DNA of 64,000 bases from Erythrobacter sp. JK5 (GTDB taxonomy: Bacteria > Pseudomonadota > Alphaproteobacteria > Sphingomonadales > Sphingomonadaceae), in assembly GCF_018205975.1 (NCBI RefSeq), contig NZ_CP073577.1:2108001-2172000 (forward strand), written 5' to 3'. Below are positions 33,395 to 41,796 of this stretch, piece by piece; the first letter of the stretch is position 1, and each line of letters starts with the position of its first letter. The translations under genes were made by a program, and so were the position numbers. Below the pieces are notes generated by a model. That model made no database searches. It was not told the origin of the DNA and was given only the letters and a program-made list of their open reading frames with translations.

Positions 33395-34054
33395 GTGATC
33401 CATGTCGCGATCCGTGTACGCGAACTCGTTTCGAGCAATGTCGATAGCCTGGTCAGCAGGGCCGGCGACCAGCGCAAGATGCTGCGGCTGCTGCAATCGG
33501 AGATCGAGGAAACGCTGATCACGCTGTACGGCGACCTTGCGAAGCTCAGGCGCGCGCACGAGCGCAAGGTCCAGACCGCCGCCAAACTGGCGGAAACCGC
33601 GGAAGAGTGGACGGCCAAGGCCAAGGTCGCGGTCGATCACAAGCGTGAAGACCTGGCTCGCGCGGCGTTGCTCACGCGCGAGAGCGACCGCAAGAGGGTC
33701 GCGGCGATGCGTGCCGAGGCCGCCACGCTGGCCGAAGAACTGGCCGAGATCGAAGCGGCCGTCGCCGAACTGGAAACCAAACGCGCGCAAGTCGGGGCGC
33801 GGATCGCGGCTGCCACGGGTGATGCCGAAGGGTCCGCAGACGCGGATGCCGGCAGCGACAGTCGCACCGCCAGAAGGCTGGATCGGATCGACGCGCTCGA
33901 CCGCCGGGCAAGTTTTGCGGAAAAGGAGAGCGACGAGCCGTCGCCCGATGCCGTCGATGCCGAGATCGCCGCGCTCGGGCAGGCCAGCGCGATCGACGCC
34001 GAGCTTGCGGCGATGAAGCAGCCCGCCAAACGCGCTCGCAAGAAGGCGAAGTAA
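33395..34054 (+). CDS. PspA/IM30 family protein
   Basis: A 219-residue, almost wholly coiled-coil protein. Translation starts at GTG with AAGGGGG upstream. The N-terminal helix RVRELVSSNVDSLVSRAGDQRKMLRLLQSEIEE has the amphipathic helix, the acidic/hydrophobic pattern and the EIEETL segment typical of PspA/Vipp1 family ESCRT-III-like proteins. These bind and stabilise the cytoplasmic membrane. A Lys/Arg-rich tail (KRARKKAK) ends it. No pspB/C or pspF is adjacent. Its location inside the nusG-rplK interval is unusual. Confidence 0.8.
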   Translation: MIHVAIRVRELVSSNVDSLVSRAGDQRKMLRLLQSEIEETLITLYGDLAKLRRAHERKVQTAAKLAETAEEWTAKAKVAVDHKREDLARAALLTRESDRKRVAAMRAEAATLAEELAEIEAAVAELETKRAQVGARIAAATGDAEGSADADAGSDSRTARRLDRIDALDRRASFAEKESDEPSPDAVDAEIAALGQASAIDAELAAMKQPAKRARKKAK

Positions 34055-34057
34055 CTC

Positions 34058-36561
34058 CTAGCGCTTCTGCGCTTCCCATTCCCGCCGGATCGCCGCTGCC
34101 TTGCGCCACAGCAGGTCGCGCGAGCGCAGGTCTTCGGCAGTCAGATCGTTGTGCGGGTGGTGCGCGCCGAAATACCATTCGACCCCCTGCCCGCCCGCCG
34201 CCAGATGCGCGCGCATCGCAAGCGCAAGCAACCGGTCGTGGCCGTCGGGCGAATTGGCGTCAGGCACCGCGCCGTCCTGCCATGGTCCGATCTCGTCCAT
34301 GCTGATGACCCACGGCCGACCCGCCTCGCGCGACAGGCGCAGCCATTTCGCCGTCTCGGACCCCACCATCTCGGGATCGGACACCTGGAAGGACAGCCCG
34401 TCGAGACCCGGATAGCCGAGCAGCGGGGTCAGGATTGCATCCTTGTCCACCGCTTCGGAATGGGTGTGGAGCAGGATCGGGCGGTCATAGGGATCGATTG
34501 CCGAAATCCAGTCGATCATCGCCTTGCGCTGCGCAGTGTTCTGGCCTTCGGGCCGCCAATGCACCGGTCCGTTTTCCTCGCCGAGATTCCAGATCAACCC
34601 GTTGTGATGGGCGAAGCGCGCCGCCAGCTCGCTAAGGTAGAACCGCCGCTCGCGCCCGGTGTCGCCGCCATCCATCAGCAGCTCGTTTTCGGTTTCCTGC
34701 AGCACCACATGGAGCGCGATCCCGCGCGCCTGCATGTGTCCGAAAACCCGGTTCCATTGCGCCAACTTGCTGATATCGAAACGGAAGAAGTCGCCGGGTT
34801 CGGCATGCGGCCAGACATCCTTCCCGTCGCCCGCAACATTCCAGGTCAGGAAATACTGCGAATTGACGCCGACAGCGGCGAGATAGTTGATCGCGCCCAC
34901 CAGTCCTCGCCCGCGTCCCGCGCCCCATTGCGGATCGCCCGCGCGCCAATCATTCACATGGGGGGCGAAGCGGTGCAACTCGCTGCCGCTGTCGGCCTCG
35001 CCATCGCGCGCGTTTCCGCCGACCCGCCAGGTGCCGTCGAACCCGGTATAGGCGAGCAGGTTTTCGGGGCTGTTGCTGCCGCTCTTGTACCATCTGCGTC
35101 CACCATTCACGCGCATCGCCCCATCGCGCGCGTGCAAGGGCCCCAGCGCCCGGCCGGTCCAGCCACCCGATCCGTCGCTGTTCTCGGCAACGGCGAGATT
35201 GCCGGACCAGCGCCCTCCCGGCAGCGTTTCGCCCGCGTCCGGGTCGAGATCGATCGCGATGTCTTCTCCGTGTGCGAGTCGAGCGCTCCAGCGCCATTCG
35301 CCCGCATCAGGCGGCGTGAAATGAAGCCGCCAGATCCCGCCCGATTCCGCGCCGCTGTCGGCGGCGTCCCCGTCACCCGCGAAAAAGCCGCGCACGGCGA
35401 TCGGCTCGCCTCCGCTCACCGGGGTGAAGGTCGCCATCAGCCGGTGATCGGTAAAGGTCGTGCGGTCGGCTTCGGCGAACTCCTGCGCGACAGCGAAATC
35501 GAACATCACCGGGTGATGCGCCATTCCCGCAAGCGGCAATTCGGGACCGGGCACCGCGAACGCCTCGATCGAGGTCAGTTCGGGACCGCCGCCACGATTG
35601 CCCGATCCCGACGCGACGAAGGCCTGTCCGTCGGCGAGGACGATACCGGTGCCGTGGCGCCCTGCGATCAGCGCAGGCCACTGGGCTCTCGCCAGCGTAT
35701 CGGGGGCGAACACCTCAACCGCCGCATGCGCCGCCGGCTGCGCGCCGCTTTCCCCGCCGGCATAGACCAGCCTGCCATGCACCACTGCCGCCATCAGCCC
35801 GGCCCGGGGTTCGGCAAGCGTGAAGGCGGGAACAGTTGCCAGCCAGCGATCGTCGGCGATGTCGAAGATGTCGCCCTGCGGCTCGGTCGGCTCGAACCCG
35901 TTGTCGGGATCTTCGCCGGTCCTGCGCCCCCCGGCCGCGAACAGGCGGTTGCCATGGGCGAGCATTTGGAAATGGTCGCGGCGGTGCGCCATGTCGGCAT
36001 GGCGTCGCCACTTGCCGGTGGCGAGTTCGTAGCTGTCGAGCCAGCCGACTGTGCCTCCGAGGTGGCCATTGGTAATCCCGCCCGCCCACCAGATGCGCCC
36101 GCCATAATGGACGACTCCGCCGCCCCCCGCAGGCGGTCTGGCGGCAGCGCGATGCCTTCGGCGAAGCGGTCTTCGCGCGGAAGGTAGCGCCAGACACGAT
36201 CGGGCGGTGTTTCGTTCGGCCAGCCACCGGTAAAGGCGCCAACGATCCAGATTTCATCCCCGACAACGATGGGTTGAAAATGGTGCATCTCGAACGGAGG
36301 CGTCGCACCTTCTGTCCAGGTGCGCGTCGTCGGATCGAAGATATCGACGGGCCTCATCCCGCGTCCGCCGATCAGGTAGAGCTTGCCGCCGAACGCGATG
36401 AAGCCGGCCTCATGCCGCGCGCTTGGCTGCCCTTCGGCGGTGACGGTACGCCACGTCGGCCCGGGTGGAGAGCTCGCACCGGGCGGCGCCGCGATGCACG
36501 ACGACAAGACGAGCGCCGCCAAGGCGGCAAAGGCGAGCCTGAAGATTACCGGCAGTTGCAC
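34058..36561 (-). CDS. Kelch-repeat / DUF5060 glycoside-hydrolase-like lipoprotein, frameshifted
   Basis: Read as one gene with one G restored in the G-run at 36123-36128, this encodes about 834 residues. It opens with a lipoprotein signal (LVLSSC, Cys22). A Kelch-type beta-propeller follows (GGKLYLIGGRGMRPVDIFDP, then after the shift GGRIWWAGGITNG and GNRLFAAGG). Next comes a DUF5060-like Ig domain and a catalytic-type barrel of the DUF4038/GH140-like sort, with ENLLAYTGFDG, WNLGEENGP and SMDEIGPWQDG. A surface polysaccharide-degrading enzyme with a propeller is inferred. Without the repair the two halves are a 255-residue frame (35794-36561) and a frame ending at 34058 that has an internal ATG at 35992. 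Confidence 0.75.
36123..36128 (-). other. Frameshift site in the Kelch/DUF5060 gene (G-run short by one)
   Basis: Six G on the coding strand. A seventh would join PPDRLRGG to GGVVHYGGRIWW in one frame, completing a Kelch blade. The lesion is of the same kind as the one in tpsA. Confidence 0.75.
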
Positions 36562-36615
36562 GCCGCCAGCATGCGGCGGAGCGCAGGATTGGGCAACCGT
36601 GAATTGCCGGCGGTC

Positions 36616-37152
36616 TTACTTGACCAGTTCGACCTGTTCGAAATCGAGCTCGACCGGTGTCGCACGGCCGAAGATCGAGACGCTAACCTTGACCTTCGCC
36701 TTGTCGAAATCGAGTTCCTCGACCACGCCGTTGAAACTCGCGAACGGGCCGTCGAGCACCTTGACCTGGTCGCCGATCTCGTAATCGACGCTGATGTCCT
36801 TCTTGGGCGCGGCCTTGGCTTCCTCGACCCCGCCGAAATAGCGCGCGGCTTCCTTCTCGCTGATCGGTTGCGGCTTGTTGCCGCTCCCCAGGAATCCGGT
36901 CACCTTCGGCGTGTTCTTGACGAGGTGGTAGATGTCGTCGGTCATGTTGAGCTTGGCGAGGACGTAGCCGGGCATGAACTTGCGTTCGACCTGCACCTTC
37001 TTGCCGCGCTTGATCTCGGTCACGGTTTCGGTCGGGACTTCGACCTCCTCGACGCCTTCGGACAGGCCCAGCCGCTCGGCTTCGGCGATGATCGCATCGC
37101 GGACCTTGTTCTCGAAACCGGAATAGGCGTGGATGATGTACCAGCGGGCCAT
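36616..37152 (-). CDS. nusG: Transcription termination/antitermination protein NusG
   Basis: A 178-residue NusG with the N-terminal NGN domain (WYIIHAYSGFENKVRDAI, FMPGYVLAKL) and the C-terminal KOW domain (GDQVKVLDGPFASFNGVVEELD). It couples RNA polymerase with Rho, NusE or the ribosome. It lies 40 bp after secE, as in most bacteria. The next minus-strand genes are not rplK-rplA but the Kelch/DUF5060 gene. Confidence 0.97.
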   Translation of the reverse strand: MARWYIIHAYSGFENKVRDAIIAEAERLGLSEGVEEVEVPTETVTEIKRGKKVQVERKFMPGYVLAKLNMTDDIYHLVKNTPKVTGFLGSGNKPQPISEKEAARYFGGVEEAKAAPKKDISVDYEIGDQVKVLDGPFASFNGVVEELDFDKAKVKVSVSIFGRATPVELDFEQVELVK

Positions 37153-37192
37153 GAATCGTCCTTGAAGATTGAAAGCGTGAAAAGGCTGCGCG

Positions 37193-37402
37193 TCAGATCA
37201 GCGCAAGCAGGAAATTGACCACCGCGCGGAACAGGCTGTCCAGTCCGAGGAAGAAGAGCGCCAGGATCACCATGAAGATGAACACGAAGATCGCGGTCCG
37301 GATAGTCTCCTCGCGCGTCGGCCACACGACCTTGCCGGTCTCCGCGCGCACCTGGTTCACGAATTCGGGGATCGAGGTCTTGCGCTTCTTCTCTTCGGCC
37401 AT
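37193..37402 (-). CDS. secE: Protein translocase subunit SecE
   Basis: A 69-residue single-span SecE. The conserved amphipathic segment VRAETGKVVWPTREET precedes the transmembrane helix (TAIFVFIFMVILALFFLGLD). It clamps the SecY channel. In relatives tRNA-Trp is often directly upstream; here tRNA-Trp is 7.5 kb away because a symporter gene and a transposon lie between. Confidence 0.95.
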   Translation of the reverse strand: MAEEKKRKTSIPEFVNQVRAETGKVVWPTREETIRTAIFVFIFMVILALFFLGLDSLFRAVVNFLLALI

Positions 37403-37464
37403 GATGGCAGCCTTCGTCCTTAACTGCGGGTTCGCTTCCGCTTTCAGGTAGGGCTCCGCGCCGC

Positions 37465-37481
37465 CCCGGACAAGGTCCGGG
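37465..37481. repeat. REP-like palindrome (CCCGGAC/GTCCGGG)
   Basis: A perfect 7-bp inverted repeat with AAG centre, in the 257-bp gap between secE and the divergent AGCS gene. It resembles the palindrome upstream of rplK. Confidence 0.55.
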
Positions 37482-37659
37482 AGGGGCTGGCTGGCTACCG
37501 ATGTCGGAAGACGGCGCAGCCATTACGCGCGGTGTTGCACAAAATCAAGCGTGCCGGGCTTCGTGCGCGGGGGCTAGCCATCGCCGGGCCGCCGCATTAG
37601 CGTGCGCCGCAGTTCAAGGTCGCGACGGGATCGGGCCGCACTGAGGGGACTTTAAGCAC

Positions 37660-39207
37660 ATGGCAGCCAACGAAGCCGGGTCGACATCGCTCGTCGACCG
37701 CGTCGTCAACGTTTCGGACTTCATCTGGGGAGGCGAATGGCAGGGCGAGCAGATCCTGCAGATCGGCGGAATTCCGATCCCGCCGATGACGGTGATCCTG
37801 CTCGGCATCGGGCTGTGGATGATGATCGGTCTCAAGTTCTATCCGATCATCAAGTTCGGCTCGGCGATCAAGGGGCTGTTCGCGGGCCGCAAGGGGTCCG
37901 GTTCGGGTGAAATCTCGCCGTTTGCAGCCCTTTCCACCGCGCTTTCGGGACAGGTCGGCACCGGCAATCTCGCCGGCGTCGCCTTTGCGATCGCGTGGGG
38001 CGGTCCGGGCGCGGTGTTCTGGATGTGGGTGACCGCGCTGATCGGCATGGCGCTGGCGTTTGCCGAAGGCTCGCTCGCGATCCGCTATCGTGAAACCACC
38101 AGCGACGGCACCAAGCGCGGCGGCCCGATGAGCTACATCATGATCGGGCTTGGGCCGAAATACACATGGCTGGCGATCGTCTTCTGCATCGGAACGCTGT
38201 TTTCCGCGCTGGTCACGGGCAACTCGATCCAGTCGAACGAGGTCGCGACCGGGCTCTACGAGCTGTTCGGTATCGAGCGCTGGGTCGGCGGCCTGATCGT
38301 CGCCATCGCGGTGTTCGTCGTCATCATCGGCGGGATCAAGTCGATCGGCAACGTCGCGGAAAAGGTCGTGCCGTTCATGGCCGCAGCCTACATCGTGCTG
38401 GCGATCATCGCGCTGATCCTCAATGCGGGCGACCTGCCCGAAACCTTCAGCCGGATCTTCGCGGGCGCGTTCAACAACCAGGCGGCCGAGGGCGGCTTCG
38501 TCGGCGCAGCGATCATCATCGCGATCCGCGCCGGTGTGGCGCGCGGGCTGTTCTCGAACGAGGCGGGCCAGGGGTCGACCCCGATTGCGCACGCGGTCGC
38601 GCAGACCGACGATCCGGAACAGCAGGGTCGCATGGCGATGCTCGGCACGTTCATCGACACGATTGTGATCTGCACCATGACGGCGCTGGTGATCCTGACC
38701 GTCCAGGGCGATTTCACCGGCGGCGGGCAGGCGGTAGAGCATGTCTGGCAATCGGACCTCAGCACGGTCGAGACCGCCGGTGTGGCCACCACCATCGCTG
38801 CCTACAGCGCGGCTTTCCCGACGCTGATCGCGGGGATCCCGCTGGGGACGCTGGTGGTCAGCGTCGCGCTGATCCTGTTCGTATTCACCACGCTGCTGAC
38901 CTGGTCGTATTACGGCGAGCGCGCGATCACGTTCATCTACGACCGGGTGCCGGGATCGACCCTGCGCGGCGAAAAGGTGCTGCACATCATCTGGCGGGTG
39001 ATCTGGTGCGTCGCGATCTTCGTCGGCGCGACCCAGCCGTCGCAGCTGGTGTGGCGTCTTGGCGATATCTCGAACGCGGCGATGGCGCTGCCCAACCTGC
39101 TGGCGCTCGCGCTGCTGTCGGGCGTGGTGTTCAAGCTGGCCAAGGGCGAGCGGAGCGCGGGGCGCGACTACGGCGCGGAAACGCCCGAAGAGCCGGAGGA
39201 GTACTAG
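37660..39207 (+). CDS. Sodium:alanine/glycine symporter (AGCS family)
   Basis: A 515-residue inner-membrane transporter with about 10-11 hydrophobic helices. The AGCS signatures ALSTALSGQVGTGNLAGVAFA near residue 88 and GLFSNEAGQGSTPIAHA near residue 300 are present. These motifs form the Na+ and amino acid site in the AgcS fold. A GC-rich 8-bp hairpin (39217-39248) after the stop may terminate it. It sits between secE and tRNA-Trp, both on the opposite strand. Confidence 0.93.
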   Translation: MAANEAGSTSLVDRVVNVSDFIWGGEWQGEQILQIGGIPIPPMTVILLGIGLWMMIGLKFYPIIKFGSAIKGLFAGRKGSGSGEISPFAALSTALSGQVGTGNLAGVAFAIAWGGPGAVFWMWVTALIGMALAFAEGSLAIRYRETTSDGTKRGGPMSYIMIGLGPKYTWLAIVFCIGTLFSALVTGNSIQSNEVATGLYELFGIERWVGGLIVAIAVFVVIIGGIKSIGNVAEKVVPFMAAAYIVLAIIALILNAGDLPETFSRIFAGAFNNQAAEGGFVGAAIIIAIRAGVARGLFSNEAGQGSTPIAHAVAQTDDPEQQGRMAMLGTFIDTIVICTMTALVILTVQGDFTGGGQAVEHVWQSDLSTVETAGVATTIAAYSAAFPTLIAGIPLGTLVVSVALILFVFTTLLTWSYYGERAITFIYDRVPGSTLRGEKVLHIIWRVIWCVAIFVGATQPSQLVWRLGDISNAAMALPNLLALALLSGVVFKLAKGERSAGRDYGAETPEEPEEY

Positions 39208-39256
39208 GCAAGCCGGGCGGGCGCATCCGCATCGCAAGACGCGCCCGCATCACGGC

Positions 39257-39406
39257 CTAGTTGCGGCCAAACAGCCGTTCGAGCCAGCTTGGCTCCTCCA
39301 TCGGGCGGATGGGACCATAGGCCAGCGCCCGCAGCGACGGATCGCTGTAGGGGCGCGGGCTGGTCCAGCTGTCGGGCCGCGAACTGCGGAAACTGTAGTG
39401 ACTCAT
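39257..39406 (-). CDS. Small conserved-looking protein (49 aa)
   Basis: ATG at 39406 has TGGAG upstream. The product is 49 residues: an aromatic/Ser-rich start (SHYSFRSSRPDSW), a central LRALAYGPIRPMEEP and a basic amphipathic end WLERLFGRN. I recall similar short proteins in sphingomonads but know no function. Before the transposon arrived this gene lay only about 160 bp downstream of tRNA-Trp on the same strand. Confidence 0.6.
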   Translation of the reverse strand: MSHYSFRSSRPDSWTSPRPYSDPSLRALAYGPIRPMEEPSWLERLFGRN

Positions 39407-39561
39407 TTGGATCTCCAGACTCGTTCCAAAACTCGGTTCGGCGATGAAATCGCACGGTTCGTCTGGCGCGAAGCTGACCGAACCGGTTAGGTTTCATTCA
39501 GGAGAACGGGCGAACGACGCCTGCGGTTCCCCGTCAGGCGGTGTGTGCGTCCGGAGAGAAA

Positions 39562-39569
39562 GGGAAATG
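39562..39569. other. Target-site duplication, left copy
   Basis: GGGAAATG directly abuts the left terminal inverted repeat. The identical octamer abuts the right repeat at 44893-44900. Eight-base duplications are characteristic of IS1595-family transposition. Confidence 0.95.
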
Positions 39570-39596
39570 CGGCCTTTGCCAGCAAACGCACCAAGA
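39570..39596 (+). repeat. Left terminal inverted repeat (27 bp)
   Basis: Exact reverse complement of 44866-44892. Matching stops at the base after each end, so 27 bp is the full perfect repeat. Confidence 0.95.
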
Positions 39597-39638
39597 GCCA
39601 TCTAGCGCTTTCCGCCCGCCCCAGCGATCCTATGGGGC

Positions 39639-40142
39639 ATGGCAAAAACAAACAGACTAGCTTCGAACGAAAGGAAGATGCGTGCCCTCCTTGGTGAGCG
39701 GCGCGATCTGGAGAATCGGATTCAAAAGGCCGAAAAGCTCGTTGGCAACATCGACACGATGAAGGCTCGGCTACAAGAGATCGAGAATCGAATCGAGAAC
39801 GGCATTCGTTGGATTCAGGATGACCATCCGAGTTGGACGCCTGATCATCTCGATCCAAAAAAGCCCTTTGTGCATCATAATCTGATCAAGTTCGGCAACG
39901 GGACCAAGCTGACCCTTGCGATCCTTCGTGAGGCGTTCGAGCCGATGACAGTGCGAGAGATCGCAGCCGAGGCCATCCGCAGAGAGGGTCACGAGACCTT
40001 CACAGATGAAGAGCTTGATACAGCCGCCAATACCGTCAACGCGGGCCTCAAGCGCCAGATTCAGCTTGGAGCCCCCATCTCCCACGATAACCACTACCCA
40101 CGCCGGTGGTTCTCACTCGTGGAAAATGGCGACGAACTATAG
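39639..40142 (+). CDS. Transposon cargo: coiled-coil plus winged-helix-like protein
   Basis: A 167-residue protein. Residues 8-60 form a charged coiled coil (RRDLENRIQKAEKL). Residues about 95-145 look like a winged helix (TLAILREAFEPMTVREIAAEA, then ELDTAANTVNAGLKRQI), reminiscent of HARE-HTH-type DNA-binding or modifier domains. It is the first gene inside the left end. ATG at 39639 sits just after a GCCCCA/TGGGGC hairpin that could mask its GGGG ribosome site. Possible roles are an accessory transposition protein or a regulator; neither is shown. Confidence 0.65.
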   Translation: MAKTNRLASNERKMRALLGERRDLENRIQKAEKLVGNIDTMKARLQEIENRIENGIRWIQDDHPSWTPDHLDPKKPFVHHNLIKFGNGTKLTLAILREAFEPMTVREIAAEAIRREGHETFTDEELDTAANTVNAGLKRQIQLGAPISHDNHYPRRWFSLVENGDEL

Positions 40143-40304
40143 AGCACAACTATAGAAGTTGATTGTGACACGTGATTTTCAAATAAAACTTGAGCTATTC
40201 ACTTTACAGATTGACTATTAATAGCGACTCGGACAAATATGAATGGCCATTGCCAAGACAAAAAACCCTTGCAAGGTCAATATTTTTCTTTAAATGACGA
40301 TTCG
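40143..40304. other. AT-rich non-coding stretch in the transposon
   Basis: No gene is seen. It contains duplicated AACTATAGA elements near the preceding stop and short palindromes (CTATTAATAG, CCTTGCAAGG). It could carry the promoter for the hairpin-rich leader that follows. Confidence 0.4.
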
Positions 40305-40447
40305 TTCGCTTGAGAAAGCGAAACCCCAGAGCGGCGGCAACCGATCTGGGGTCTCTTTCACACGCCCCTTTGTCATAGAAAGGAGGGTGATGTCGTGCGC
40401 ATTACACGCGCCACGCAGCGCTATTACTTGACTCCGATATAGGAGTC
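40305..40447 (+). ncRNA. Candidate structured RNA / leader with three hairpins
   Basis: Hairpin 1 (40305-40322) is a perfect 7-bp stem with a GAGA loop of the GNRA type. Hairpin 2 (40323-40352) follows with no gap: ACCCCAGA pairs with TCTGGGGT around a 14-nt loop and is followed by CTCTTTC. An AAGGAGGG Shine-Dalgarno and a 15-codon ORF come next. Hairpin 3 (40430-40447, GACTCC/GGAGTC) covers the ORF stop. Back-to-back helices with a GNRA loop suggest a folded RNA or attenuator. No known class is recognised. Confidence 0.45.
40395..40442 (+). CDS. Possible 15-codon leader peptide
   Basis: GTG start eight bases after a strong GGAGG gives MRITRATQRYYLTPI. Too short for any family call. The strong ribosome site and flanking hairpins are the only support, so this is tentative. 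Confidence 0.3.
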   Translation: MRITRATQRYYLTPI

Positions 40448-40460
40448 CAGCCGGAAATGA

Positions 40461-40682
40461 TCACTCGGTGAGCCGTAGGGTCTCTACGTTCATCACGGCC
40501 AACGCGGAGAGAAAGAAATCTGCCGTGAAGGACCCTCGGCTCACCTTGTTCCTGATCGACGCCTCGGATGCCTCGATCCCCTCTGCCGCCAACAACTCAG
40601 ACAGATCGGCATAGCTCACCTCGCGCCGGACCATTTCGGCGCGGAGGATTCGGGCTGCCAGCTTATCACCTTTTTGGGACAT
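40461..40682 (-). CDS. DUF6471 family protein
   Basis: With ATG at 40682 the product is 73 residues and begins MSQKGDKLAARILRAEM. The pattern of a helix, YADLSELLAAEGIEASEASI, then NKVSRGSFTADFFLSALAVM is that of DUF6471, a small predicted helix-turn-helix domain often near IS1595-like transposases. It is divergent from the transposase with a shared control region of about 65 bp and may regulate it. A longer frame starting at 40721 is possible but would invade that region. Confidence 0.75.
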   Translation of the reverse strand: MSQKGDKLAARILRAEMVRREVSYADLSELLAAEGIEASEASIRNKVSRGSFTADFFLSALAVMNVETLRLTE

Positions 40683-40714
40683 AAATCTCACATATGACAT
40701 ATTTATCGCCAGAA

Positions 40715-40780
40715 GTGACACAAAGGCTCTTGCGAATCTGGGACATATGTGTCACATCCGATACGAACGTAACGTATCGG
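40715..40780. promoter_or_regulatory. Inverted repeats in the DUF6471 / transposase control region
   Basis: GTGACAC (40715-40721) and GTGTCAC (40749-40755) are inverted copies. CCGATACG-N7-CGTATCGG (40758-40780) is a perfect 8-bp dyad that ends at a GGAGGA purine run. They are candidate operators or mRNA hairpins limiting transposase expression. Confidence 0.45.
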
Positions 40781-41796
40781 AGGAAAAAGCGAAACACTTT
40801 CACACTTCATCGGCTTCCGTCAGCCTTGGTATTCTCGACATCACCGATATGTCCGAGGACGAATGCGAGCGTGCGGTTGAGCTAATCCGGTTCGCTAAGA
40901 CGAACGGAGAGCCACACTGCGTTTGGTGTGATTGCGAGGTCGCCTACAGGATCAATCGGACGGTCAAGAATCGAAAGACAGGCGAAGTTCGCACGCGCCG
41001 CCTATTCAAATGCAAGAAGTGCCTCAAGCAGTTCTCCGTGACATCGGGGACCGGTTTTCATGGCCGGAAGCTCAGCTTTAAGAAAATCCTCCTCGGCGCT
41101 CTGCTGTGGGTGGATACCGAGTCTGGGTTGGCCGGGCTCGAAATGAAACGTCAACTCAAGTGCAATCACAAATCGGGTTGGCACCTTGGGCAACGTCTCC
41201 GCCACACAGCAACCAGTTACGTCACTTCGGAACTGGTGGAAGGTGACTTCGAGATGGACAGCACGTCGTTTGGTGGCAGCGTCCGCAAAGCCAACGAGGC
41301 CGAAGCTCGCAAGAAGCAGCCACGCCGCGACGAATCCAAAGTCACAACTGTCTCGATCCTGAGGGAAAGGAAGCCCGGTGGGCGCGTCGTACCGTTTCTC
41401 GGAAACGAAGCGCAGTTAGCTAGAGTGATCGGTCAGGTTGCCGACATCGAAGGGCGGCCGTTTGTTGACGAACATTCAGCGTGGAACGCCCTCTTCGCGA
41501 TCTTCCCCGAGGTCAAACAGATCAAGCACAAGGACCGTTATTCGGACGGCAAGGGCGTTTCGACGAATTTGGCGGAATCCTACTTCTCACGCTTCAAGCG
41601 TATGTATCGGGGAGTCTACTTCTCGTTCTCCTCGCAATATGCTCACGTCTATAACGGCGAAGGTGCGTGGCGGGAGCGCCACTGCCGTGTCCCGAACGGC
41701 GATAAATTCGTCAATGTTCTGGCGGGCGTGCTCCACCACCCGCCAACACCCATGAAAGGCTATTATCAGCGGACGCGGCGCAGGAAGGCCGTGTAG
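40747..41796 (+). CDS. IS1595-family (ISXO2-like) transposase
   Basis: A 349-residue transposase. It has an N-terminal zinc ribbon (Cys58/Cys61 in CVWC, Cys89/Cys92 in CKKC). An HTH-like segment follows (FKKILLGALLWV...GLEMKRQL). The DDE-type core has Asp171 (EMDSTSFGG), Asp241 (FVDEHSAW), the Asn274/Glu277 segment (STNLAESYF) and Lys284 (SRFKRMYRGVY). This is the DD(N/E)K arrangement of IS1595. The start at 40747 is uncertain: the next in-frame ATG is 40849 and no ribosome site is well placed for either. All catalytic positions look intact. Confidence 0.92.
   Translation: MCHIRYERNVSEEKAKHFHTSSASVSLGILDITDMSEDECERAVELIRFAKTNGEPHCVWCDCEVAYRINRTVKNRKTGEVRTRRLFKCKKCLKQFSVTSGTGFHGRKLSFKKILLGALLWVDTESGLAGLEMKRQLKCNHKSGWHLGQRLRHTATSYVTSELVEGDFEMDSTSFGGSVRKANEAEARKKQPRRDESKVTTVSILRERKPGGRVVPFLGNEAQLARVIGQVADIEGRPFVDEHSAWNALFAIFPEVKQIKHKDRYSDGKGVSTNLAESYFSRFKRMYRGVYFSFSSQYAHVYNGEGAWRERHCRVPNGDKFVNVLAGVLHHPPTPMKGYYQRTRRRKAV

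Noticed and set aside
39204..39497. 97-codon minus-strand frame overlapping the 49-aa gene
   Set aside because: It runs across the AGCS stop region and lacks a ribosome site; the 49-aa frame has a good one and a more protein-like composition.
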